Shown here piece by piece: positions 1-5,345 of a stretch of 5,345 bases of DNA. Positions within the stretch are counted from its first letter, which is position 1. Every line of letters starts with the position of its first letter. The notes beneath the pieces were generated by a model, which was given only the letters and a program-made list of their open reading frames with translations, was not told where the DNA came from and made no database searches. The position numbers and the translations under genes were made by a program. The stretch is from Erysipelotrichia bacterium (lineage in GTDB: Bacteria > Bacillota_I > Bacilli_A > RFN20 > CAG-826), in contig JAAZFR010000091.1 in the NCBI GenBank assembly GCA_012971835.1, forward strand, positions 1-5,345, in the 5' to 3' direction.

Positions 1-98
1 AAGGGCTTTAAAAATAAGCGATAAGCTTGTGAGGTAATGCCGGCCATTGGACCTAACACAACATGCGATTTAATTTCTAAATTGCCAATCTTCCACAT
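1..98 (-). CDS. dusB: tRNA-dihydrouridine synthase DusB, N-terminal fragment (runs off window edge)
   Basis: Only the first 32 codons are present; the frame is open to the window edge. The peptide starts MWKIGNLEIKSHVV and then has LGPMAGITSQAYR. This is the N-terminal signature of the Dus flavoenzyme family (usual form APMAGVTNxAFR), where the first beta-strand of the TIM barrel contributes to the FMN site. Dus enzymes reduce uridine to dihydrouridine in the tRNA D-loop using FMN and NADPH. The W/F-K-I-G opening and the position just after ftsH fit the DusB branch (yacF-like in Bacillus). The ATG at 98 is the only start upstream of the conserved motif: no ATG, GTG or TTG occurs in frame between it and the terminator hairpin. 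No Shine-Dalgarno is seen at normal spacing; the purine run at 125-119 is over 20 nt away and is buried in a hairpin. Family assignment is firm, the DusB subtype slightly less so. Confidence 0.88.
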   Translation of the reverse strand, partial: MWKIGNLEIKSHVVLGPMAGITSQAYRLFLKP

Positions 99-102
99 TT
101 TG

Positions 103-125
103 AAAAAAGGAAGGTTTCCCTTCCT
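103..125 (-). terminator. Rho-independent terminator between ftsH and dusB
   Basis: On the minus strand the arms GGAAGG (124-119) and CCTTCC (114-109) flank a GAAA tetraloop (118-115) and are followed directly by six T (108-103). An extra A-T pair (125 with 108) can extend the stem to 7 bp. A GNRA-loop stem followed by a U-run is the classical intrinsic terminator form. The 5' arm overlaps the ftsH TAG stop (126-124). The U-run ends only 4 nt before the dusB ATG, so dusB needs either readthrough or a start mode not visible here. Confidence 0.82.
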
Positions 126-2160
126 ATTTGTCTTCTCCTTTTTCCGTTGGTGTTGCTTCAGCAATTGGTGCTGGTTCAACGCTTGGTTCTTCTTTTGGGA
201 GAAAGCGATTTTTTAGTAGATATTCGATCTCTTCAGCCGTGATTGTTTCTCTTTCAAGAAGAGTTTCGGCAATAAGAATAACGTCGTCTTTGTGCTCATT
301 AATAATGGCTTTAGCCGTCGTGTGAGCATCAGCGATAATATGACGAACTTCGGTATCGATTTCAAAAGCGATTTGGGTTGAGAAATTTTTCTGAGTAGAG
401 GTGTAATCTCTTCCTAAGAATACAGATCCTGAATCCTTTTCGTATTGAATTGGGCCTAGTGAACTCATGCCATATTCCGTAACCATTAAACGAGCGATTC
501 GCGTAGCGACTTCAATGTCGTTATGCGCTCCGGTTGAAATATCATCGAAAAAGATTTCTTCGGCTGAACGTCCACCGAGGTAACCGATTATACGAGCTTC
601 AAGTTCTTTCTTGGTTAATAAGAAACGATCTTCCTCAGGAGTCATCATGACATGACCACCTGTCCGACCACGTGGAATAATGGTAATCTTTTGTACCTTG
701 TCAGAATGTTTTAAATTAAGGCCAATAATGGCATGCCCAGCTTCATGAAAGGCAATTGAACGACGTTCATGAGGATTAAGGGCTCGTGAACTTTTTGCCG
801 GACCAGCTATACGACGATCAATAGCTTCATCAATTTCTTTAATAGTTACTTTGTCTTTTCCCCCACGAACAGCAAGAATGGCTGCTTCGTTTAAAATATT
901 CGCAATATCCGCTCCAGAGAAGCCAACTGTTCGTCTTGAAAGTTGAGCAAAGTCGATTGTTTCATCAATTATTTTGCCACGAGCATGGACTTTAAATATT
1001 TCTTCACGCCCTTTGCGATCAGGAAGATTGACGGTTATTTGTCGATCAAAGCGACCAGCTCTTAATAAGGCTGGATCAAGAACGTCTTCACGGTTGGTGG
1101 CTGCGATAACAATAATGCCTGAGTTATCGGCAAATCCATCCATTTCCACAAGTAGTTGGTTAAGTGTTTGCTCGCGTTCGTCGTTACCGCCACCGAGTCC
1201 AGCGCCTCTTTGACGACCAACAGCATCAAGTTCATCGATAAACACTAAGCAAGGTGCGGTTTGTTTGGCTTTACGAAACATATCGCGAACACGACCAGCG
1301 CCAACACCGACAAACATCTCGACAAAATCCGAACCAGATATTGAGTAGAAAGGAACGCCAGCTTCTCCTGCCACCGCTTTAGCTAACAAAGTTTTACCGG
1401 TTCCTGGAGGGCCAACAAGCAAGACGCCTTTTGGAAGCTTAGCGCCAAATTTTGCGAACTTGCGAGGTTCTTTAAGATATTGAACAATTTCGACCATTTC
1501 GGCTTTTTCTTCATCACAACCAGCTACATCACTAAAACGAACTTTGGTGCTATCTTCGCGACGAGCGCGAGAGCGATTGAAGTCCATCGCTTTTGTGTTT
1601 GCGCTATTGACTGACGTGTTTAATCTAGAAAAGAAGAAGAGCGAAACGATGACAACTCCTCCTAATAACAAAATGGTCGGTCCCCAGTTTTGCCACCAAC
1701 TAACCTCAAAGGCGTCGGTGTCGACAAAATAGGCTTCCTTGTGTTTAAAAGTAGCGGTTTCTGGAATCGCGAGATATTCTTGAATTTCGGCCTTGAATTG
1801 TGTTGCGTAACTTGGATGTTCAACAGGAGTACCACCCTCTAAAACTTCATATGGTTCTTTAAACATCTCATTGGGAATCGTGACTTCGAATGAACCTTCA
1901 GCGTTTTTGCCGGGATCATAATAAACGCCAGTAACTTTTGTCGTTTGATATCCGGAACTGCTCGTTGCGACTCTAATTGAATAATCCCTTAAATTTGTAT
2001 CAAGATCGTTACCAGCGCCGGGTTGTCCTGATAAATACCAGACTTCGGGCTTGCCTTGCATTGAAACAATAAGCCAGACAAAGGCAAAAATGGCAACAGC
2101 CATAAGTAAGTAGGGTAAAATGTAACCGAATATTGATTTTTTTGGTTTTGCTTCGTTCAT
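124..2160 (-). CDS. ftsH: ATP-dependent zinc metalloprotease FtsH
   Basis: This 678-residue membrane-anchored AAA+ protease is full length for the family. FtsH forms hexamers that pull misfolded membrane proteins and short-lived regulators into a zinc protease chamber on the cytoplasmic side. Visible in order: TM1 about 11-33; an extracytoplasmic domain about 34-157; TM2 about 158-178; Walker A GPPGTGKT (250-257); pore loop MFVG (282-285); Walker B LVFIDE (305-310); the second region of homology with arginine fingers R370 and R373 in GRFDR; zinc motif HEAGH (472-476) with the third ligand D548 in GAHNDIE; and a Pro/Glu-rich tail from about 655. All catalytic residues are intact. The ATG at 2160 follows a strong Shine-Dalgarno and leaves a sensible short cytoplasmic lead before TM1. 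The extracytoplasmic part (about 124 residues) is longer than the roughly 70-75 of E. coli or B. subtilis FtsH. A gap of 162 nt upstream suggests its own promoter, and a terminator lies at its stop. Confidence 0.98.
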   Translation of the reverse strand: MNEAKPKKSIFGYILPYLLMAVAIFAFVWLIVSMQGKPEVWYLSGQPGAGNDLDTNLRDYSIRVATSSSGYQTTKVTGVYYDPGKNAEGSFEVTIPNEMFKEPYEVLEGGTPVEHPSYATQFKAEIQEYLAIPETATFKHKEAYFVDTDAFEVSWWQNWGPTILLLGGVVIVSLFFFSRLNTSVNSANTKAMDFNRSRARREDSTKVRFSDVAGCDEEKAEMVEIVQYLKEPRKFAKFGAKLPKGVLLVGPPGTGKTLLAKAVAGEAGVPFYSISGSDFVEMFVGVGAGRVRDMFRKAKQTAPCLVFIDELDAVGRQRGAGLGGGNDEREQTLNQLLVEMDGFADNSGIIVIAATNREDVLDPALLRAGRFDRQITVNLPDRKGREEIFKVHARGKIIDETIDFAQLSRRTVGFSGADIANILNEAAILAVRGGKDKVTIKEIDEAIDRRIAGPAKSSRALNPHERRSIAFHEAGHAIIGLNLKHSDKVQKITIIPRGRTGGHVMMTPEEDRFLLTKKELEARIIGYLGGRSAEEIFFDDISTGAHNDIEVATRIARLMVTEYGMSSLGPIQYEKDSGSVFLGRDYTSTQKNFSTQIAFEIDTEVRHIIADAHTTAKAIINEHKDDVILIAETLLERETITAEEIEYLLKNRFLPKEEPSVEPAPIAEATPTEKGEDK

Positions 2161-2163
2161 AAG

Positions 2164-2170
2164 ACCTCCT
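2164..2170 (-). promoter_or_regulatory. Shine-Dalgarno of ftsH
   Basis: AGGAGGT on the minus strand matches the anti-Shine-Dalgarno core fully. Only 4 nt (TCTT) separate AGGAGG from the ATG at 2160, which is at the short end of the usual range. It fixes the ftsH start and predicts strong translation, unlike dusB and rqcP, whose sites are poor. Confidence 0.85.
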
Positions 2171-2175
2171 GAAGT

Positions 2176-2206
2176 GAAATTTGATTAGATTAATTTATTA
2201 AATTTC
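2176..2206 (-). repeat. AT-rich inverted repeat in the ftsH leader
   Basis: GAAATTT (2176-2182) and AAATTTC (2200-2206) are exact inverted copies 17 nt apart. They could form a weak stem in the ftsH 5' leader just upstream of the Shine-Dalgarno. The site itself stays outside the stem. The arms are almost all A/T in an AT-rich region, so chance is a fair explanation. Confidence 0.3.
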
Positions 2207-2238
2207 CAAAAAAAGATGATTAACCACAAGTAGATTAA

Positions 2239-2268
2239 ATTATAAACAAACATAACTGCATTTCATAA
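2239..2268 (-). promoter_or_regulatory. Possible sigma-A-type promoter for ftsH
   Basis: The minus strand carries a perfect -10 hexamer TATAAT (2244-2239). The best -35 candidate at 18-bp spacing is TTATGA (2268-2263), which matches TTGACA at only three positions; the better-looking TTGTTA sits 21 bp away, too far. Transcription would start near 2232, giving a leader of about 72 nt before ftsH. The location in the only sizeable gap of the window supports it, but a TATAAT in AT-rich DNA can arise by chance. Confidence 0.4.
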
Positions 2269-2296
2269 CAAAATAACTAAATATTTTGAAGGAACT

Positions 2297-2310
2297 AACT
2301 ATCGATAGTT
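2297..2310. repeat. 14-bp perfect palindrome, possible operator
   Basis: AACTATCGATAGTT reads the same on both strands with no mismatch. It lies 12 nt after the tilS stop codon and about 52 nt upstream of the candidate ftsH -10 box. That position suits an upstream protein-binding site. As RNA it could form only a short 5-bp stem with a TCGA loop and no U-run, so it is not a convincing terminator. It does not match the CIRCE element (HrcA) or CtsR direct repeats, the usual stress operators of Firmicutes protease genes. No binding protein is recognised. Confidence 0.5.
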
Positions 2311-2322
2311 TACCTATTTTCG

Positions 2323-3561
2323 TCAAGGTAGTTTTACTACCTTAATAATGAACTTAGACTTTTTATTATCAACGAAATTTTTACGATACCTTGGGACATA
2401 TATTATTGTCCCAGTCTTATTGATAACAACAGGCCACGAGGCGCGAAGTCTCATCGGCATTTTCCAGTCAATAAACAATCTTCTTATTTCGCACAAATTA
2501 CCCCCAACCAAGTAACGATCCTTAGGTTGCGAGTTTCGTATTGTAAGCGGGTAATCGTTTTCGGTTATATTGCGGTCTTCGGCACCGTGTGAAAAATCAA
2601 TTTCAAAGTACTCGGTAGACAAAGTTCCCGGCTTTTCCAATGTAAACTCATAATTTTGTGTTCTTATCTGCTCAGACAACACTAATGTGTCGTATTCTTT
2701 CAAAAGACTAAATCCAATTCCGAGCGGAATGTCGATATTTGGCTTTTTGGACTGGCACATTTCTCTAATTTCCTTGAGCTGACTATTACTTAATGGGGTG
2801 AATTTTTCACTCTGTTTTACTAATTGGATTATTGCCTCATTAAATTCTTCCTCATTGCATTCGAGAAGTTTAGGGATGGGTAATGAGCGACTATTTGAAA
2901 CAATTTTTACGGCCTTCTGTTTTTGCCTAGTTAACGTTTGGTTGTTGTCCTTAATTTCTTTAAGGATTTGGTAGCGTTCTATCTCGGTTAATTTTGCGAC
3001 AATTTGCAATCTAATTTTGTTGCGTAAGTATTTGGTTTCAAAGTTGCTAACATCAATGGAAAAAGGGACAAGGTTTTCGTGACAATAATCAAGAAGATCC
3101 TGTTTAGAATATGATAATAATGGTCGAACAACAATCATCTTTTTCATAAATATAACTGGTTCAATGCCGTAATAATCGACGCGATTCCCGCGCTGTTTTT
3201 GAATTAGATATGTCTCGATGAGGTCATCTTGTTGATGGGCAACAAAAAGCGCCTTTGCATCATACTTATGATACATATTAGCGAAAAATGCATATCTCAA
3301 CTCACGAGCCCAGGATTGAAAGTTGCCCCGAGAGTTTTTAGGCGCTTCAAATCTTTCGAATATTAAGCCATGTTCTACGCAATAATCTTGCAATGATCGT
3401 TCTTCAAAATCACTGATGTTACGCTTGTGATAATTGACATGACAAACGACAATTTTTGTTGTCTCTTTCATCAAGAGATGAAGAAGGGCCATGGAATCCG
3501 GTCCATAAGAGCAGGCCACTAAATATGTAGCATCTTTTTGAATCGGATAGTTAATTTTCAT
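2323..3561 (-). CDS. tilS: tRNA(Ile)-lysidine synthase TilS
   Basis: This 412-residue cytoplasmic enzyme attaches lysine to C34 of the CAU-anticodon tRNA(Ile) using ATP, so that the tRNA reads AUA codons and is charged with Ile. The N-terminal PP-loop ATPase domain shows the nucleotide loop SYGPDSM (18-24), HVNYHKR (41-47), NFQSWARELRY (80-90), AHQQDDLIETYL (108-119) and the RPLL...SNFETKYLRNKIR stretch (146-184). A middle helical part follows. The C-terminal TilS domain (about 335-412) shows PLTIRNSQPKDRY and RRLFIDWKMP. The length is normal for the two-domain form. The loop has Tyr where the family usually has the first Gly of SGGxDS. The ATG at 3561 follows a good Shine-Dalgarno lying inside the end of rqcP. 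It is probably cotranscribed with mfd and rqcP. The TGA stop is read as a real stop: all Trp codons here are TGG, and reading through would add only three residues before TAG. Confidence 0.95.
   Translation of the reverse strand: MKINYPIQKDATYLVACSYGPDSMALLHLLMKETTKIVVCHVNYHKRNISDFEERSLQDYCVEHGLIFERFEAPKNSRGNFQSWARELRYAFFANMYHKYDAKALFVAHQQDDLIETYLIQKQRGNRVDYYGIEPVIFMKKMIVVRPLLSYSKQDLLDYCHENLVPFSIDVSNFETKYLRNKIRLQIVAKLTEIERYQILKEIKDNNQTLTRQKQKAVKIVSNSRSLPIPKLLECNEEEFNEAIIQLVKQSEKFTPLSNSQLKEIREMCQSKKPNIDIPLGIGFSLLKEYDTLVLSEQIRTQNYEFTLEKPGTLSTEYFEIDFSHGAEDRNITENDYPLTIRNSQPKDRYLVGGNLCEIRRLFIDWKMPMRLRASWPVVINKTGTIIYVPRYRKNFVDNKKSKFIIKVVKLP
2325..2343 (-). other. Hairpin over the last tilS codons
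   Basis: AAGGTAGT (2343-2336 on the minus strand) and ACTACCTT (2332-2325) are perfect 8-nt inverted arms around AAA; a 7-bp stem with a 5-nt loop is more realistic. It lies over the final tilS codons (K V V K L P) and ends just before the TGA is complete. No T-run follows on either strand, so it is not a standard intrinsic terminator. It could mark or protect the 3' end of the mfd-rqcP-tilS transcript, or take part in alternative folding with the TAGGTA at 2316-2311. Confidence 0.5.
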
Positions 3562-3562
3562 T

Positions 3563-3832
3563 CTATGATCTCCTTTCAGTCATACTTTCTTGATACAATA
3601 TTTCGTACATTTCTTCGGCTTGTAAAACATCGGCGTGATCCAAGAGTAGCACCACTTTTACTCCAATAATGTTTCGGCCAAGTTTTAACTCGAGCTCATC
3701 GCCAATTTTTACTTCTGTTGAAGGTTTTGCAACACGTCCGTTAACGAAAATGCTGCCCCCATCTGCAACTTCCTTGGCGACGCTACGTCTTTTTATTAAC
3801 CGCGACACCTTCAAATAACGATCTAATCTCAT
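3563..3832 (-). CDS. rqcP: S4-domain RNA-binding protein RqcP (YabO family)
   Basis: This 89-residue protein is almost entirely one S4 RNA-binding domain. MRLDRYLKVSRLIKRR at the start, AKEVADGG, and VNGRVAKPSTEVKIGDEL match the B. subtilis YabO/RqcP pattern along the whole length. In Bacillus, RqcP binds stalled 50S subunits with RqcH and supports C-terminal Ala-tailing of blocked nascent chains, which marks them for degradation. The ATG at 3832 lies 9 nt after the mfd stop. The only purine-rich site, AGGGG near the mfd stop, is about 15 nt upstream, so translation is probably coupled to mfd. The TAG stop is 1 nt before the tilS ATG, and the last codons (E-R-R-S) double as the tilS ribosome binding site. 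Gene order directly after mfd favours RqcP over the related heat-shock protein HslR. Confidence 0.92.
   Translation of the reverse strand: MRLDRYLKVSRLIKRRSVAKEVADGGSIFVNGRVAKPSTEVKIGDELELKLGRNIIGVKVVLLLDHADVLQAEEMYEILYQESMTERRS
3570..3576 (-). promoter_or_regulatory. Shine-Dalgarno of tilS, inside rqcP
   Basis: AAAGGAG on the minus strand sits 8 nt before the tilS ATG at 3561, a good spacing. It lies within the last codons of rqcP (Glu-Arg-Arg-Ser), so terminating ribosomes on rqcP pass directly onto the tilS start. This fixes the tilS start and indicates coupled translation. Confidence 0.82.
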
Positions 3833-3841
3833 ATTTCTATT

Positions 3842-5345
3842 TTACAACCCCTTGTGTGTTTTGACACTGTCATTGTATAGTTCGGTGATAATCATTAAGA
3901 CTTCTTCTAAGTCATTTATCCACTCACCTGTCTTGCGCATTCGGATTTTCAATGTTCTTTGAATATACGAAACCTTAACCTTAGCTAGATATGGGGTAAT
4001 CTTCTCAAAAAGACTATTACCTATTCCGTTTATCGAGGAGAAGTCGCGTGATAGTTCAATGATTATTTCTTCGCTGAGCTCAATGATGCCAGAGAATGAT
4101 TTTCCATTGGAAAGCAAATCAATTCTCTTCTGACGAATGAGTGCATCTACTTCACGAGGAATTCTTCCGTAAATATCTCGCATTCGTTCTATCACTTTCT
4201 TAAGAGCACTAATCGTCTTTGCCGACTCAATATCTTGATAAAGCTCAATCTTATCCTTCTTTTCTGCATAGTTGGCAGGAATGTAAGCTTCAATATTAAA
4301 TAGATGAGCAGCCTTAGCTTCTTCAGTTGGTTTGCCGGTTTTCTTTTCTTCAATGGCTTCCGAAAGCATCTTTAAATATAAATCAATGCCAACTGAGTCA
4401 ATAAAACCAGCTTGCTCAGGTCCGAGAATGTCGCCCGCACCACGAATCATTAAATCCCGTTGAGCAATTTTATAACCACTTCCCAGCTCGGTAAAATCCT
4501 GAATCGCTTTAAGTCGTTTGAGAGCCTTTTCATTTATTGTTTTGTACTCACGATAAAAAAGATATGCATAAGCTATTCTACTTCCTCGTCCAACTCGGCC
4601 TTTAATTTGATATAGTTGCGATAATCCAAAACGATCAGCATCTTCAATAATAATCAGGTTAGCATTAGCGATATCGATGCCGTTTTCAATTATCGAAGTT
4701 GCCACGAGAATATTTAAATTCCCTGAGTAAAAATTCATCATGACATCTTCGATTTCATCACGATCCATTTGTCCGTGAACAACCCCGATTTTTGCGTTGG
4801 TAATTTTTCGTTGGATACGGTTAGCGGTTTGATAGATAGTCGATACTTTGTTATAAACATAAAACACTTGACCATCGCGAGCTAGTTCTCTTTCAATTAG
4901 TTCTTTTATAACATCTTCTCGATATTGCATAACATAAGTCTGAATCGGCATTCGATTGATGGGGGCGGTGTTAATTTGCGAAAGTTGACGAATTCCCAAT
5001 AGAGATATTTGCAAAGTTCTTGGAATCGGCGTTGCACTTAAAGTCAATACATCGACGTTTGTTTTCAACTCTTTGATTCGCTCTTTTTGTTCAACGCCAA
5101 AACGTTGTTCTTCATCAACAATTAACAAACCCAAATCCTTAAAAACAATATCCTTAGATAACAATCGATGAGTACCGATAACAAGGTCAACTTCTCCGTT
5201 AGCCACCAACTCGGCAAAATGCCTTTGTTTTGAATCAGGAATAAGGCGAGAAAACACTGCAATTCTAACTCCAAAATTTGAAAAACGTTCGATTGCGCGC
5301 TCATAGTGTTGTCTGGCTAAAAGCGTAGTTGGGCACAAAATTGCG
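3842..5345 (-). CDS. mfd: Transcription-repair coupling factor Mfd, C-terminal part (5' end outside window)
   Basis: About 500 C-terminal residues are present, less than half of the usual ~1,150; the frame is open to the window edge. Mfd pushes stalled RNA polymerase off damaged DNA and recruits UvrA. Numbering from the edge: [11 protein letters not shown] (motif Ia, 3-13), GTHRLL (57-62), DEEQ Walker B (77-80), SATPIPRTL (103-111), VVHGQM (188-193), [10 protein letters not shown] (215-224) and QIKGRVGRG with arginine fingers (246-254). The TRG translocation motif follows (288-313), with R301 and Q311 at the places of E. coli R953 and Q963. The remaining ~150 residues match the regulatory domain D7. 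[11 protein letters not shown] plus that domain separates it from RecG. The leftmost possible start, a TTG at 5338, is an internal Leu of motif Ia. The UvrA-binding, RNA polymerase-binding and Walker A regions lie outside. It ends TAA, 9 nt before rqcP, and heads the mfd-rqcP-tilS run. Confidence 0.97.
   Translation of the reverse strand, partial: AILCPTTLLARQHYERAIERFSNFGVRIAVFSRLIPDSKQRHFAELVANGEVDLVIGTHRLLSKDIVFKDLGLLIVDEEQRFGVEQKERIKELKTNVDVLTLSATPIPRTLQISLLGIRQLSQINTAPINRMPIQTYVMQYREDVIKELIERELARDGQVFYVYNKVSTIYQTANRIQRKITNAKIGVVHGQMDRDEIEDVMMNFYSGNLNILVATSIIENGIDIANANLIIIEDADRFGLSQLYQIKGRVGRGSRIAYAYLFYREYKTINEKALKRLKAIQDFTELGSGYKIAQRDLMIRGAGDILGPEQAGFIDSVGIDLYLKMLSEAIEEKKTGKPTEEAKAAHLFNIEAYIPANYAEKKDKIELYQDIESAKTISALKKVIERMRDIYGRIPREVDALIRQKRIDLLSNGKSFSGIIELSEEIIIELSRDFSSINGIGNSLFEKITPYLAKVKVSYIQRTLKIRMRKTGEWINDLEEVLMIITELYNDSVKTHKGL

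Noticed and set aside
128..1732. Plus-strand open frames inside ftsH (at 128-325, 974-1213 and 1544-1732)
   Set aside because: They lie wholly opposite conserved FtsH coding sequence, lack ribosome binding sites and give Ser/Arg-rich peptides with no family resemblance; they are antisense shadows.
2161..2322. CIRCE or CtsR operator upstream of ftsH
   Set aside because: Neither the GAGTGCTAA-type arms of CIRCE nor GGTCAAA direct repeats are present; the palindrome found there has a different sequence.
2161..2322. Riboswitch, small RNA or unlisted small gene in the tilS-ftsH gap
   Set aside because: The gap is AT-rich with short dyads only; no known riboswitch core and no short frame with a convincing ribosome binding site was seen.
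2312..2325. TGA read as Trp (mycoplasma code), extending TilS
   Set aside because: Reading through adds only Trp-Arg-Lys before TAG, and all Trp positions in the window, including conserved ones, use TGG.
2320..2345. Intrinsic terminator at the end of tilS
   Set aside because: The hairpin is perfect but no T-run follows it on either strand, so it is recorded as a hairpin only.
5122..5304. Minus-strand 60-codon open frame inside mfd
   Set aside because: It overlaps the conserved helicase motifs of Mfd in another frame, and its peptide resembles no family.
5336..5338. TTG as a start codon for the gene at the right edge
   Set aside because: The frame continues to the window edge with Ala-Ile-Leu of Mfd motif Ia, so this is an internal leucine of a gene cut by the window.
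1..5345. Undescribed defence, mobile or secondary-metabolism system
   Set aside because: All five genes are conserved housekeeping genes in an ancestral Firmicutes order, with no transposase, integrase, direct-repeat array or composition break.

Overview
This is a low-GC (roughly 40%) chromosomal housekeeping segment. Every recognisable gene lies on the minus strand. Read in the direction of transcription, from high to low coordinates, the order is mfd (3' part, entering from the window edge at 5345), rqcP/yabO, tilS, ftsH and the first 32 codons of dusB (running off the edge at 1). The same genes, in this order, form the mfd-yabO-...-tilS-...-ftsH-...-dusB neighbourhood of Bacillus and its relatives. 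This version is stripped down: divIC and its neighbours are missing between rqcP and tilS, and hprT is missing between tilS and ftsH.

The host is most likely a Firmicutes/Bacilli-type bacterium, possibly from a reduced lineage near Erysipelotrichia, RF39, Izemoplasma or Acholeplasma. That placement is inferred from gene order, AT-rich intergenic DNA and an unusual TilS loop; it is not proven. The genetic code looks standard. About ten Trp residues, many at conserved places, all use TGG, and TAA, TAG and TGA each end a gene. This argues against the TGA=Trp code of Mycoplasma and Spiroplasma.

Layout: mfd, rqcP and tilS are packed tightly (9 nt, then 1 nt between genes, with the tilS ribosome binding site inside the end of rqcP), so they almost certainly share one mRNA. 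A 162-nt AT-rich gap (2161-2322) separates tilS from ftsH. It holds a 14-bp perfect palindrome, a possible sigma-A-type promoter and a strong ftsH Shine-Dalgarno, with a second hairpin over the last tilS codons. After ftsH, a textbook intrinsic terminator overlaps the stop codon and ends only 4 nt before the dusB ATG, which has no visible Shine-Dalgarno.

The genes share a quality-control and translation theme. Mfd clears stalled RNA polymerase, RqcP works in ribosome-associated quality control, TilS and DusB modify tRNA, and FtsH degrades membrane and regulatory proteins. I see no mobile element, CRISPR array, RNA gene or novel system. The points worth a second look are regulatory (terminator/dusB junction, tilS-ftsH gap) and a few protein-level deviations.
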